From Pseudonocardia sp. (GTDB lineage: Bacteria > Actinomycetota > Actinomycetes > Mycobacteriales > Pseudonocardiaceae), in NCBI GenBank assembly GCA_030453005.1, contig JAKDLE010000184.1:1-6324 (forward strand): DNA of 6,324 nucleotides, given 5' to 3'. A program made the translations under genes and the position numbers. Shown here piece by piece: positions 1 through 6,118 of this stretch. The notes under the pieces are model-generated. The model saw only the letters and a program-made list of their open reading frames with translations. It was not told the origin of the DNA and ran no database searches. Each line of letters begins with the position of its first letter. The first letter of the stretch is position 1.

Positions 1-135
1 TCGACACCCACGTTGCTGATAGTGCAGCACCTATACGGGCTCCAGGAGGCCGAGTACCTGCTGCACGATCAGCAACGACGGCCGCACCACGCCGCCACCT
101 CGGCCCGGCTCGGGTTTCCAGCGGGCGGTCCGTGA
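1..135 (+). CDS. Possible 3' end of an unidentified + strand gene
   Basis: Frame 1 is open from the window edge to a TGA at 133-135, giving 44 residues that begin STPTLLIVQHLYGL and end GFPAGGP. Base composition by codon position looks coding for a GC-rich genome (my hand count: about 77% GC at position 1, about 48% at position 2, about 80% at position 3). The TGA would lie four bases from the end of the convergent lpqB gene. Against it, several codons are rare for such a genome (ATA, CTA, ACA, CAA), and most of the segment is a large inverted repeat, which may produce the open frame by itself. I do not recognise the peptide; it looks helical with no catalytic motif. In M. tuberculosis the gene after lpqB is a - strand ComF-like phosphoribosyltransferase, and no start of one is visible here. 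Confidence 0.3.
   Translation, partial: STPTLLIVQHLYGLQEAEYLLHDQQRRPHHAATSARLGFPAGGP
11..77. repeat. 67-base imperfect inverted repeat (long hairpin)
   Basis: Bases 11-43 and 45-77 are reverse complements at 27 of 33 positions, with one base (44) at the centre. The outer 10 bases of each arm match perfectly (CGTTGCTGAT), then one mismatch, then 8 more perfect bases (GTGCAGCA). In + strand RNA one mismatch becomes a U-G pair, giving 28 of 33 paired. The repeat begins about 60 bases beyond the lpqB stop, so it could end mtrA-mtrB-lpqB transcription, or be a bidirectional terminator between convergent genes. No T-run follows either arm, which is common for actinobacterial hairpin terminators but makes the assignment uncertain. 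It is longer than a usual terminator stem, so a mobile-element remnant or a structured RNA is also possible. Confidence 0.6.
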
Positions 136-139
136 CCGG

Positions 140-1876
140 TCAGCCGGGGTAGAACGGCACCGCGTCGGGGGCGGCGCTGAGCACCTGGCGCCAGGCGTCC
201 TGCTCGCCGCCGCCGAAGCTCCACACCCCGCTCTGGTCGGTGACGAGGAACGGCCTGCTCGGTGCGGCCGCGACCGCGTTCAGCGGCGGCGTCAGGTTGT
301 TGACCAGCAGCGACTGCACGATCAGGCCGTCCGCGGAGACCTGGGCGACGAGGCGGTCGGGGCGTCGGGTGATCGCGACCACCGTGTCGGAGGAGCGCCA
401 GTCCGCGCCCACGACCTCGCCCAGGTCGGTCGAGCGCAGTTGCCGGATGTTGCGGATGGCCACCTCGCCGTCGACGCTGCGGGTGACCGCGCCCGCGTAG
501 AGCCCGCCTGCCACCACGGCGATCACGCGCATGCCGTCGCGCGAGAGGCGCAGCTCGCTGATCGGGCCGAGGGCAGCCAGCTCCTCCGCGTCGACCTGGC
601 CGATCCTGGCCGGGCCGGTGGCGTCGATCAGCACCCGGGCCACCTCGGCCGAGTCCAGCACCGTCCACACCTCGCTGCCGGTGGGGGTCCACGAGGGGCG
701 CGACATCGTGGCCGCGGTCAGTCCCACCTCGACGACGCCGCCGTCCGCGACGCCACCCACCAGCAACAGCCTGCGCCCGGCCGAGACGGCGACGGCCGCG
801 AGGCGCTGCCCGTCGACGGTGGTGGCGGCCGACTCGACGTCGTAGGAACCGTCACCGACCGGCCCCGGCAGCTCCCCCGCCGACGCCACCACCGTGCCCA
901 GCTCCCGGAGCCGCCCGTCCGCGACGACCAGTGCGGGCAGGTCGGCCCCCGGCTCCACCTCCGCGCTGAGATCGGCGACGTCCGCCCGCGTGAGCTCCGG
1001 CTGCGCCGGGAGCAGCGGGATGCCGTCGACGAGCAGCCGCACGCGCCCGATGTTGACCTCGGCGAGGGTCAGCACGACCTGCGCGGCGAGCAGCCGTCGG
1101 CCCGGACCGTCGAGGTCGCCGACGCTGGTGAGGTCGACGATCAGGGCGCCGCTCTCGCTCGTCGCCACGTTGGACCGCAGGTGTGCCCCGCCGTCGAGCT
1201 GCGACGTGACCGCCCCGAGCAGCGCCTCCGATGGCCCGGCGAGCAGCAGCTCCAACGCGCGGGTGACCTGCGCACCGGTGGGGAACGCGGGCAGGTAGCG
1301 CAGATCCGGGACGACGAGACGCCGCGACGGGTCGACGAACCACGTGCTGACCTGGCGGTAGTTGGTGCGGAACTCCGTGAGCGGCACGACGACGCCGTCG
1401 GGCAGCTCCGAGATGCGCCACTGGCCGTCGATGCGGACCACGGTGACGTCGATCTGGACGGGGCCCGGGTCCGGCTCGAACGCCCCGGACGCGGTCACGC
1501 GCCCGATCGACGTGCCACGGATCCGGATCCGGGTGACGTCGGTGGCCGGATCGGGGGCGCCGGGCGCGGGGACGGTGTCGAACTGGGAGTCGAGGACGGT
1601 CAACCGCGCGGAGTCGTCCCACCCCTCCTCGGCCTCCGGTGCGAGGAACTGTCGGGCCGCGCCGTGGCTGTCGGTGCTGCTGCCCGACGCCTCCACGAAG
1701 CCGCGGACCAGCTCGCCCGCGTCGTTGCCCTCGACGGGTCCGGGGGGCGCCACGCCCGCGTCCCCCTCCGCGACGCGGCGCAGGATCTGCACCGGGGAGT
1801 CGCCCGGGACGCTCGCGCATCCCGCCACCGAGGCGAACGCCAGCAGCAACGCCACGACGGCGACGCGCCTTCTCAT
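140..1876 (-). CDS. lpqB: Lipoprotein LpqB, MtrAB-associated
   Basis: This 578-residue lipoprotein matches the usual LpqB length of about 580. Residues 1-20 form a lipoprotein signal: a basic MRRR start, a hydrophobic core, and a VAGC lipobox, so Cys20 should be lipidated and the protein anchored outside the membrane. An N-terminal region (about 50-165) is followed by a GerMN-type domain (about 204-288, containing ALELLLAGPSE and later VRLLVDGIPL). The C-terminal half (about 310-578) fits the LpqB beta-propeller domain, with repeated short strands and motifs such as PSWTPTG and GADWRSSD. In the family, LpqB interacts with the outer part of the MtrB kinase and influences MtrA phosphorylation and cell-wall homeostasis. 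The start ATG overlaps the mtrB stop as ATGA (1873-1876) and has a strong upstream GGGAGGGAG, which settles the start and suggests translational coupling. The frame stays open far upstream, but that extension only overlies mtrB. Confidence 0.95.
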   Translation of the reverse strand: MRRRVAVVALLLAFASVAGCASVPGDSPVQILRRVAEGDAGVAPPGPVEGNDAGELVRGFVEASGSSTDSHGAARQFLAPEAEEGWDDSARLTVLDSQFDTVPAPGAPDPATDVTRIRIRGTSIGRVTASGAFEPDPGPVQIDVTVVRIDGQWRISELPDGVVVPLTEFRTNYRQVSTWFVDPSRRLVVPDLRYLPAFPTGAQVTRALELLLAGPSEALLGAVTSQLDGGAHLRSNVATSESGALIVDLTSVGDLDGPGRRLLAAQVVLTLAEVNIGRVRLLVDGIPLLPAQPELTRADVADLSAEVEPGADLPALVVADGRLRELGTVVASAGELPGPVGDGSYDVESAATTVDGQRLAAVAVSAGRRLLLVGGVADGGVVEVGLTAATMSRPSWTPTGSEVWTVLDSAEVARVLIDATGPARIGQVDAEELAALGPISELRLSRDGMRVIAVVAGGLYAGAVTRSVDGEVAIRNIRQLRSTDLGEVVGADWRSSDTVVAITRRPDRLVAQVSADGLIVQSLLVNNLTPPLNAVAAAPSRPFLVTDQSGVWSFGGGEQDAWRQVLSAAPDAVPFYPG

Positions 1877-3615
1877 CGCACTCCCTCCCGGCTCGACTCG
1901 TCGAAATCGGCGTCGACGTCGGCGGCGTCCTCGTCTTCGACGTCCGCGCCCGGTAGCCACTCCGGCGCGGCCTCGACGACGGGCCGCCCCCGCGGAGGCG
2001 TGGGCACCGACCCTCCGACGTGCAGCGACCGTTCGTCGGGTCCCAGCGGCAGCGGGCTGCTCGTCAGCGGTTCCTCCGCGACGACCGGGAGCGTCAACCG
2101 GAACGCCGCGCCCCGCCCGACCTCGCCCCACGCCTGCAGCCAGCCGCCGTGCAACCGCGCGTCCTCGACGGCGATCGACAGGCCCAGCCCGCTGCCGCCG
2201 CTGCGGCGTGCCCGGCTCTCCTCGGCCCGCCCGACCCGGTTGAACGCCAGCGCCGCCTCGCCGGGCCGCAGCCCGACGCCGTGGTCGCGCACCAGCACCG
2301 CGACCGCCCGCGCATCGCCCGCCAGCCGGACCTCCACCGGCCTGCCCTCCCCGTGGTCCACGGCGTTGGCGACGAGGTTGCGCACGATCCGCTCGACACG
2401 GCGGGAGTCGACCTCGGCGTAGACCGCCGGGGGCAGATCCAGCTCCAGCTCGGTTCCGGTCTCCTCGGCGATGCCGCGCACCGCCTCGACGGCGCGGAGC
2501 ACGACCGTGCGGACGTCCACCCGCTCGGCGGCGAGGTCGGCGACGCCCGCGTCCAACCTGCTGATCTCCAGTAGGTCGGCCAGCAGCGCCTCGAACCGGT
2601 CCAGCTCGGTGACGAGCAGCTCCGAGCTGCGACGCAGCGCAGGCAGCAGCTCCGCACGGGAGGCGAAGAGGACGTCGGCGGCCATCCGGACGGTGGTGAG
2701 CGGCGTACGCAGCTCGTGGCTGACGTCGGAGGTGAACCGCCGCTGCAGCGCCCCGAACTCCTCGAGCTGGCGGATCTGGCTCTGGATGCTCGACGCCATC
2801 TCGTTGTAGGACTCGCCCAGGCGCGCCACCTCGTCGTCGCCGTAGACGGGCATGCGCTCGTCGAGATGGCCGTCGGCGAAGCGTTCGGCGATCTCCGCGG
2901 CCTGCCGCACCGGCCGCACGACCTGCCTCGTGACCAGGCTCGCGATCGCGGCGAGCAGCAACAACAACAACAACCCGCCCACGATCAGCGTGCTCTGCAC
3001 GAGCCCGAGCGTGCGCTGCTCGGAGTCGAGCGGGAACAGCATGTAGAACTCCAGGCCGCGCGGCCCCGCCGTGCTCACCAGCTGGCCGATGATCAACGTG
3101 GGCACCTCCACGCCGTCCTGGACCACGGTGAAGTACGTGCGGGCGAGAGCGCCCCTGGCGACGTCGCGACGCAGGTCGGCGGGCACGTCCTCGACCGGGC
3201 CCGCGGAGACGTCCTCGCCGCCGTCGCGGCGGCCCGTGGTGAGCACCGCGCGGAACTCCCCGGCGGTCGGCGACGCAGGCGTGGCCTCCAGGCTGGCGCT
3301 GGTCAGCTGCGCGATCGCGTTGTTGAGCTCGCCCTCGGCCCCGTCCCGGTCGGGGTCGACGCCTGCCAGCTCGCGCTCCATCAGCACGCTGCCCGACTCG
3401 AAGCGGGCCAGGGTGTCGGCTTCCTTGCTCTGGACCAGCCTGCCCGCGATCTGGGTCTGCAGGACCAGGCCGAGCACCAGCACCACGGCGGTGGACAGCG
3501 CCAGCGTGCTGATCACGACCCGCAGCTGCATCGACCGCCGCCACACCGCGCCCGACGCCTCGGCGACGTCGACACCGAGCTGCCGGACCTGCGCCAGCGC
3601 CTGGCGGACGGTCAT
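1873..3615 (-). CDS. mtrB: Two-component sensor histidine kinase MtrB
   Basis: This 580-residue membrane histidine kinase pairs with MtrA. Visible parts in order are: a cytoplasmic N-terminus; TM1 at about 32-53; an extracytoplasmic sensor loop at about 54-207; TM2 at about 208-229 with a run of seven leucines; a HAMP linker at about 229-282; the dimerisation and phosphoacceptor H-box DVSHELRTPL with His300; the N-box RNLVANAVDHGEG at about 412-424; the G1 box DHGVGLRPG at about 444-452; the G2 box GGSGLGLSI at 473-481; and an acidic Pro/Asp/Glu-rich tail from about 511. All catalytic boxes look intact. In actinobacteria MtrB phosphorylates MtrA and helps control cell division and envelope genes, localising to septa in mycobacteria. 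The gene starts 16 bases after the mtrA stop and overlaps lpqB by 4 bases, so the three form one operon. The ribosome site before the ATG is weak. Confidence 0.97.
   Translation of the reverse strand: MTVRQALAQVRQLGVDVAEASGAVWRRSMQLRVVISTLALSTAVVLVLGLVLQTQIAGRLVQSKEADTLARFESGSVLMERELAGVDPDRDGAEGELNNAIAQLTSASLEATPASPTAGEFRAVLTTGRRDGGEDVSAGPVEDVPADLRRDVARGALARTYFTVVQDGVEVPTLIIGQLVSTAGPRGLEFYMLFPLDSEQRTLGLVQSTLIVGGLLLLLLLAAIASLVTRQVVRPVRQAAEIAERFADGHLDERMPVYGDDEVARLGESYNEMASSIQSQIRQLEEFGALQRRFTSDVSHELRTPLTTVRMAADVLFASRAELLPALRRSSELLVTELDRFEALLADLLEISRLDAGVADLAAERVDVRTVVLRAVEAVRGIAEETGTELELDLPPAVYAEVDSRRVERIVRNLVANAVDHGEGRPVEVRLAGDARAVAVLVRDHGVGLRPGEAALAFNRVGRAEESRARRSGGSGLGLSIAVEDARLHGGWLQAWGEVGRGAAFRLTLPVVAEEPLTSSPLPLGPDERSLHVGGSVPTPPRGRPVVEAAPEWLPGADVEDEDAADVDADFDESSREGVR
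1881..1889 (-). promoter_or_regulatory. Ribosome binding site of lpqB inside the mtrB 3' end
   Basis: On the - strand the sequence reads GGGAGGGAG followed by TGCG and the lpqB ATG at 1876. It is the clearest Shine-Dalgarno site in the window and lies within the last mtrB codons. It supports the LpqB start at the MRRR lipoprotein signal and re-initiation across the ATGA overlap. Confidence 0.75.
2959..2973 (-). repeat. Five tandem TTG leucine codons in the mtrB TM2 segment
   Basis: The + strand shows five perfect CAA units, which read as five TTG codons for MtrB residues 215-219, followed by CTG and CTC. TTG is an uncommon leucine codon in such a GC-rich gene, where CTG and CTC dominate elsewhere. 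The tract lies in the middle of the second membrane helix. Slippage here would change helix length by whole residues without breaking the frame. Confidence 0.8.
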
Positions 3616-3631
3616 GGGCTCGCACGCTCGC

Positions 3632-4309
3632 TCACGGTGGCCCCGCCTTGTATCCGACGCCGCGGACGGTCAGCACCACCTCGGGGTGTTCCGGGTCGCG
3701 CTCCACCTTGGAGCGCAGCCGCTGTACGTGCACGTTGACCAGGCGGGTGTCGGCGGCGTGCCGGTAGCCCCAGACCTGCTCCAGCAGGACCTCGCGGGTG
3801 AACACCTGGCGCGGCTTGCGGGCCAGCGCCACGAGCAGGTCGAACTCCAGCGGCGTGAGCGCGATCTGCGCGCCGTCGCGCTGCACCTGGTGGGCGGGGA
3901 CGTCGATCGTGACGTCGCCGATGGAGAGCTGCTCGGCGGGCTCGTTGTCGGTGCGCCGCACCCGCGCCCGGATGCGGGCGACGAGCTCCTTGGGCTTGAA
4001 CGGCTTGACGACGTAGTCGTCGGCCCCGGACTCCAGCCCCAGCACGATGTCGACGGTGTCGCTCTTCGCCGTGAGCATCACGATCGGCACGCCGGACTCG
4101 GTGCGGATCGCCCGGCAGACGTCGATGCCGTTCATCCCGGGCAGCATCAGGTCGAGCAGGACGACGTCGGGGCGCAGCTCGCGCACCGCGGGCAGGGCGC
4201 GGGTGCCGTCGGCCACCACGGCGGTGTCGAAACCCTCACCCCGCAGCACGATGGTGAGCATCTCGGCCAGGGCCGGGTCGTCGTCGACCACCAGCACGCG
4301 CGACTTCAT
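3632..4309 (-). CDS. mtrA: Response regulator MtrA (OmpR/PhoB type)
   Basis: This is the DNA-binding response regulator partnered with MtrB, 225 residues from the chosen ATG. The receiver domain (about 1-118) has the acidic pocket DDD at 9-11, phosphoacceptor Asp53 (VLLDLMLPGMNG), the conserved Thr80 (VMLTAKSD) and Lys102 (VKPFKPKE). The winged-helix domain (about 128-222) contains LTPLEFDLLVALARKP, a recognition segment around DTRLVNVHVQRLR (187-199), and the C-terminal VRGVGYKAGPP. The wording is nearly identical to mycobacterial MtrA, which controls division, cell-wall and replication-linked genes and is essential in M. tuberculosis. The start was set at MKSRVLVVDDD, because homologues start close to this point and a weak GGGA lies 11 bases upstream. 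An in-frame ATG at 4321 would add four residues (MLAD), and M. tuberculosis MtrA has a similarly short extension, so that start is also plausible. The gene faces away from the toxin-antitoxin pair. Confidence 0.97.
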   Translation of the reverse strand: MKSRVLVVDDDPALAEMLTIVLRGEGFDTAVVADGTRALPAVRELRPDVVLLDLMLPGMNGIDVCRAIRTESGVPIVMLTAKSDTVDIVLGLESGADDYVVKPFKPKELVARIRARVRRTDNEPAEQLSIGDVTIDVPAHQVQRDGAQIALTPLEFDLLVALARKPRQVFTREVLLEQVWGYRHAADTRLVNVHVQRLRSKVERDPEHPEVVLTVRGVGYKAGPP

Positions 4310-4407
4310 GTCGGCCAGCATCCCACTGCCGGGCCGACGTCTGCGCCGGGGCCTGCGGGATCATCGACCTGCACCCTTTCTGCATGCATCTTCGCTACCC
4401 TCGGGTC
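4310..4407. promoter_or_regulatory. Divergent control region between mtrA and the antitoxin gene
   Basis: These 98 bases must carry the promoters of both mtrA (leftward) and the toxin-antitoxin pair (rightward). A perfect 8-base palindrome, TGCATGCA, lies at 4381-4388, just upstream of the antitoxin -10 element. It is a candidate operator for the antitoxin-toxin complex, since VapBC-type pairs usually repress themselves, but 8 bases is short and this is inference. I see no convincing -10/-35 pair for mtrA; a GATGAT near 4357 on the - strand is only a weak candidate. No MtrA-binding repeat is evident. Confidence 0.5.
4396..4401 (+). promoter_or_regulatory. -10 element of the antitoxin gene, predicting a leaderless transcript
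   Basis: TACCCT fits the actinobacterial TANNNT -10 consensus and is followed by six bases (CGGGTC) and then the ATG at 4408. That spacing puts the expected transcription start on the A of the ATG. It favours 4408 over the upstream in-frame ATG at 4384, which lies before this element. No clear -35 hexamer is seen. Confidence 0.6.
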
Positions 4408-4647
4408 ATGCCCAAGAACGTGCAGATCCGCAATCTGGACGACACGACCTACGAGACGCTGCGGGCCCGCGCCGAAGCCGAGGACATCTCTCTGACGCAG
4501 TACCTCCGTCGCGAGCTGGACCATCTGGCCAGCGTGCCGTCGATGACCGAATGGCTGGCCGAGGGCGACAGGTGGCGGGCTCGATACGGGGGCGTGAGCC
4601 GCGAGGCCCGAGAGCAGGCGTTCGACGACCTACGGGCCGAGCGATAA
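4408..4647 (+). CDS. vapB: VapB/FitA-like ribbon-helix-helix antitoxin
   Basis: This 79-residue protein has an N-terminal ribbon-helix-helix fold: a beta strand KNVQIRNLD (about 3-11), a first helix TYETLRARAEAED (about 14-26), and a second helix SLTQYLRRELDHLA (about 28-41). This is the pattern of FitA-like VapB antitoxins, which bind their operator as dimers through the strand and neutralise the toxin with the C-terminal part. The tail after residue 45 is charged and ends DDLRAER, as expected for a toxin-binding segment. The gene ends in TAA directly followed by the toxin GTG, so the two are translationally coupled. Several codons (AAT, TCT, CGT, and the TAA stop) are less GC-biased than in the flanking genes, which hints at horizontal origin but is weak evidence in so short a gene. 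An ATG at 4384 would add eight residues, but the promoter layout argues against it. Confidence 0.88.
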   Translation: MPKNVQIRNLDDTTYETLRARAEAEDISLTQYLRRELDHLASVPSMTEWLAEGDRWRARYGGVSREAREQAFDDLRAER

Positions 4648-5049
4648 GTGATCGAGTTCGTCATCGACGCGTCGGCCCTCATCGAGCTGACCGTGGAGGC
4701 AGGCGCCGCCCCCGGCCTGAGTCGCCGCGCCCATGCCGGCAGCGGAGCCGCCCCGGAGCTGATCGGCGTGGAGTCGCTCCAGGCGCTTCGCGCCATGGTC
4801 CGTGGTGGTGCGCTCGACCTCGAAGCCGCTCACGTCGCCGCGGCCCGGCTGGCGTGCGCCCCGATCGCGCTCGTGAGTCACAGGCCGCTGCTCGGACGGG
4901 TGTGGGAACTGCGCGACACCGTGAGCGCCTACGACGCGACCTACGTCGCCCTCGCCGAACGACTCGGCGTCCCGCTCCTCACCTGCGATGCGCGCCTGGG
5001 CCGTGCGTACGGCCACGGCGCCGAGATCGTCGTCTACCCGAGGAGCTGA
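4648..5049 (+). CDS. vapC: VapC-type PIN-domain ribonuclease toxin
   Basis: This 133-residue PIN-domain protein has the normal VapC length. The four acidic residues expected to hold the catalytic metal are present: Asp7 (FVIDAS), Glu42 (IGVESLQAL), Asp96 (SAYDATYVALAE) and Asp114 (LLTCDARLG). VapC toxins cleave RNA, typically tRNA or rRNA, when the antitoxin is degraded; the target cannot be read from the sequence. It starts at a GTG immediately after the antitoxin TAA. With no frameshift and all active-site residues present, the toxin is probably functional. Its last 16 bases overlap the 3' end of the convergent tmk gene, leaving no room for a terminator between the two. The placement inside the tmk-mtrA interval is unusual, since these genes are adjacent in M. 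tuberculosis. Confidence 0.9.
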   Translation: MIEFVIDASALIELTVEAGAAPGLSRRAHAGSGAAPELIGVESLQALRAMVRGGALDLEAAHVAAARLACAPIALVSHRPLLGRVWELRDTVSAYDATYVALAERLGVPLLTCDARLGRAYGHGAEIVVYPRS

Positions 5050-5675
5050 GCGACGAGACCCTCCACGTCCGTCTCCCCCGCGCCGTCGAGCACCGTCCAC
5101 GGCGAGAGCCAGGCGGCCGCGGCGAGCTGCGCGTAGACGACGCCCGTGCGCTCCTGCAGGTCGTCGTCGGCCTCGTAGACGTCGCGCTCGCGGCCCGGCT
5201 CGGTGCGTTCCCGCCCCGCGGCGCGCTCGGCCGCGACGGCCTGCGGCACGGCGAGCAGCAGGTGGTGGTCGGGCACCGGGACGGCGAAGCGCTCGAACTC
5301 CAGCGCGCGGACCCACGCGACGAACTCCCCGTCGGCGTGCTGATGCAGCCGCGCGGCCCCGTACGCGGCGTTGGACGCGGCGTAGCGGTCCACGAGCACG
5401 ACGTCGTGCGCGGTGAGGTCGCGGCGCAGCCCGTCGGCGGCCGCGCGGCGGTCCAGCGCGTAGAGCACCGCCATCCCGTGCACCGACCCGGTGAGGTCGC
5501 CGAGGCGGCCGTAGAGCGCGTCGCGGACCAGCTCGGCGTGGACGTCGGTGTCGTAGCGGGGGAACGCCTCCGTCGCGACCCGCGCGCCGCAGGCGGCCAT
5601 GGCGGCTACGAGCCGTCGGGCGAGCGTGCGTTTCCCGGCACCGTCGAGCCCCTCGACGACGATCAACCGACCCAT
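5034..5675 (-). CDS. tmk: Thymidylate kinase (dTMP kinase)
   Basis: This 213-residue enzyme phosphorylates dTMP to dTDP using ATP, an essential step in dTTP synthesis in the cytoplasm. The P-loop is at 8-17 (EGLDGAGKRT), the substrate-binding FPRY at 38-41, the DRY motif at 96-98 followed by ASNAAYGAARLH, and an Arg-rich LID-like stretch at about 151-164 (RAAGRERTEPGRER). Length and motifs match M. tuberculosis Tmk (214 residues), including the Arg between the P-loop Lys and Thr. The start ATG at 5675 lies 13 bases inside the end of the NUDIX gene and has a GGGGG eight bases upstream (5684-5688). The frame is open further upstream, but that part only overlies the NUDIX gene. The tail overlaps the toxin gene by 16 bases. 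Confidence 0.95.
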   Translation of the reverse strand: MGRLIVVEGLDGAGKRTLARRLVAAMAACGARVATEAFPRYDTDVHAELVRDALYGRLGDLTGSVHGMAVLYALDRRAAADGLRRDLTAHDVVLVDRYAASNAAYGAARLHQHADGEFVAWVRALEFERFAVPVPDHHLLLAVPQAVAAERAAGRERTEPGRERDVYEADDDLQERTGVVYAQLAAAAWLSPWTVLDGAGETDVEGLVAQLLG

Positions 5676-6112
5676 CGCGCGGACCCCCAGCTCGCCGCGA
5701 AGCCCGGGTGCAACGGGAGGGTGTGCAGCTCCTCGGCCGGAACCCAGCGCACCGCGATCGTCTCCGCCGTCAGCGCGGTGAGCACGAGCGGGGTGGACGC
5801 ACGCGCGACGACCGTGGTGTAGCTCCAGCCGCCGTGGTCGTCGACGTAGCTCCCGGTGGTCGTCACGGTCGCGGGGTCGAGGCCCGCCTCCTCGGCGGCC
5901 TCGCGCAGCGCGGCCCGCTCGGCGCTCTCGCCGTGGTTGCGCGCGCCGCCGAGGATGCCCCAGGTGCCGCCGTGGTGGCTCCACAGCGCGCGGTGTTGCA
6001 GCAGCACGCGGTCGCCGTGCCGGAGCAGCAGACCGGCGGCACCGAAGATCCCCCAGTGTCGGTGGCCCTGCTCGCAATGGACCCAGCCGTCACCGTCGCC
6101 GCGCGGGAGCAT
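5663..6112 (-). CDS. NUDIX hydrolase
   Basis: This 149-residue protein carries a complete NUDIX box at 56-78 in the pattern GX5EX7REUXEEXGU: Gly56, Glu62, then REAAEEAGL at 70-78. The acidic cluster binds the divalent metal that drives hydrolysis of a nucleoside diphosphate linked to another group. The N-terminus reads GWVHCEQGHRHWGIFGAAGLLL, a Cys/His-containing lead-in that I associate with a common actinobacterial NUDIX subgroup whose substrate I cannot name. The C-terminus has the typical late segment VRWVPAEEL (121-129). The stop overlaps the tmk start by 13 bases, so the two are very likely one operon, consistent with a role around nucleotide pools, though this is inference. The start is at ATG 6112 with no Shine-Dalgarno, but a TANNNT element six bases upstream suggests leaderless expression. 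In M. tuberculosis sahH, not a NUDIX gene, precedes tmk. Confidence 0.9.
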   Translation of the reverse strand: MLPRGDGDGWVHCEQGHRHWGIFGAAGLLLRHGDRVLLQHRALWSHHGGTWGILGGARNHGESAERAALREAAEEAGLDPATVTTTGSYVDDHGGWSYTTVVARASTPLVLTALTAETIAVRWVPAEELHTLPLHPGFAASWGSARWVG

Positions 6113-6118
6113 CCCGCC

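Noticed and set aside
1518..1531. Perfect 14-base palindrome with two tandem GGATCC units
   Set aside because: It is explained by the coding sequence for an alternating Arg-Ile stretch (RIRIR) in LpqB and has no regulatory context.
440..2422. 660-codon open frame on the + strand opposite lpqB and mtrB
   Set aside because: It is composed of Arg/Asp/Gly/His-rich low-complexity peptide with no domain, and lies antisense to two clearly recognised genes. It is a GC-rich shadow frame.
1877..3625. Upstream extension of the lpqB frame through the whole of mtrB (GTG at 3625)
   Set aside because: The extension overlies mtrB out of frame. The LpqB lipoprotein signal and strong ribosome site place the start at 1876.
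4322..4370. GC-rich stretch upstream of mtrA checked as a riboswitch or attenuator
   Set aside because: Only short, inconsistent pairings could be drawn and no known riboswitch core was seen.
3071..4495. 474-codon + strand open frame opposite mtrB and mtrA
   Set aside because: It is antisense to the highly conserved MtrB and MtrA coding regions and shows no family signature.
4047..5822. 591-codon + strand open frame spanning mtrA, the toxin-antitoxin pair and tmk
   Set aside because: It crosses three well-supported gene units on both strands in a different frame, and its translation has no recognisable motif.
5676..6077. Upstream extension of the tmk frame over the NUDIX gene
   Set aside because: The added peptide is Arg/Pro-rich without motifs, while the P-loop begins right after the ATG at 5675 as in known Tmk proteins.
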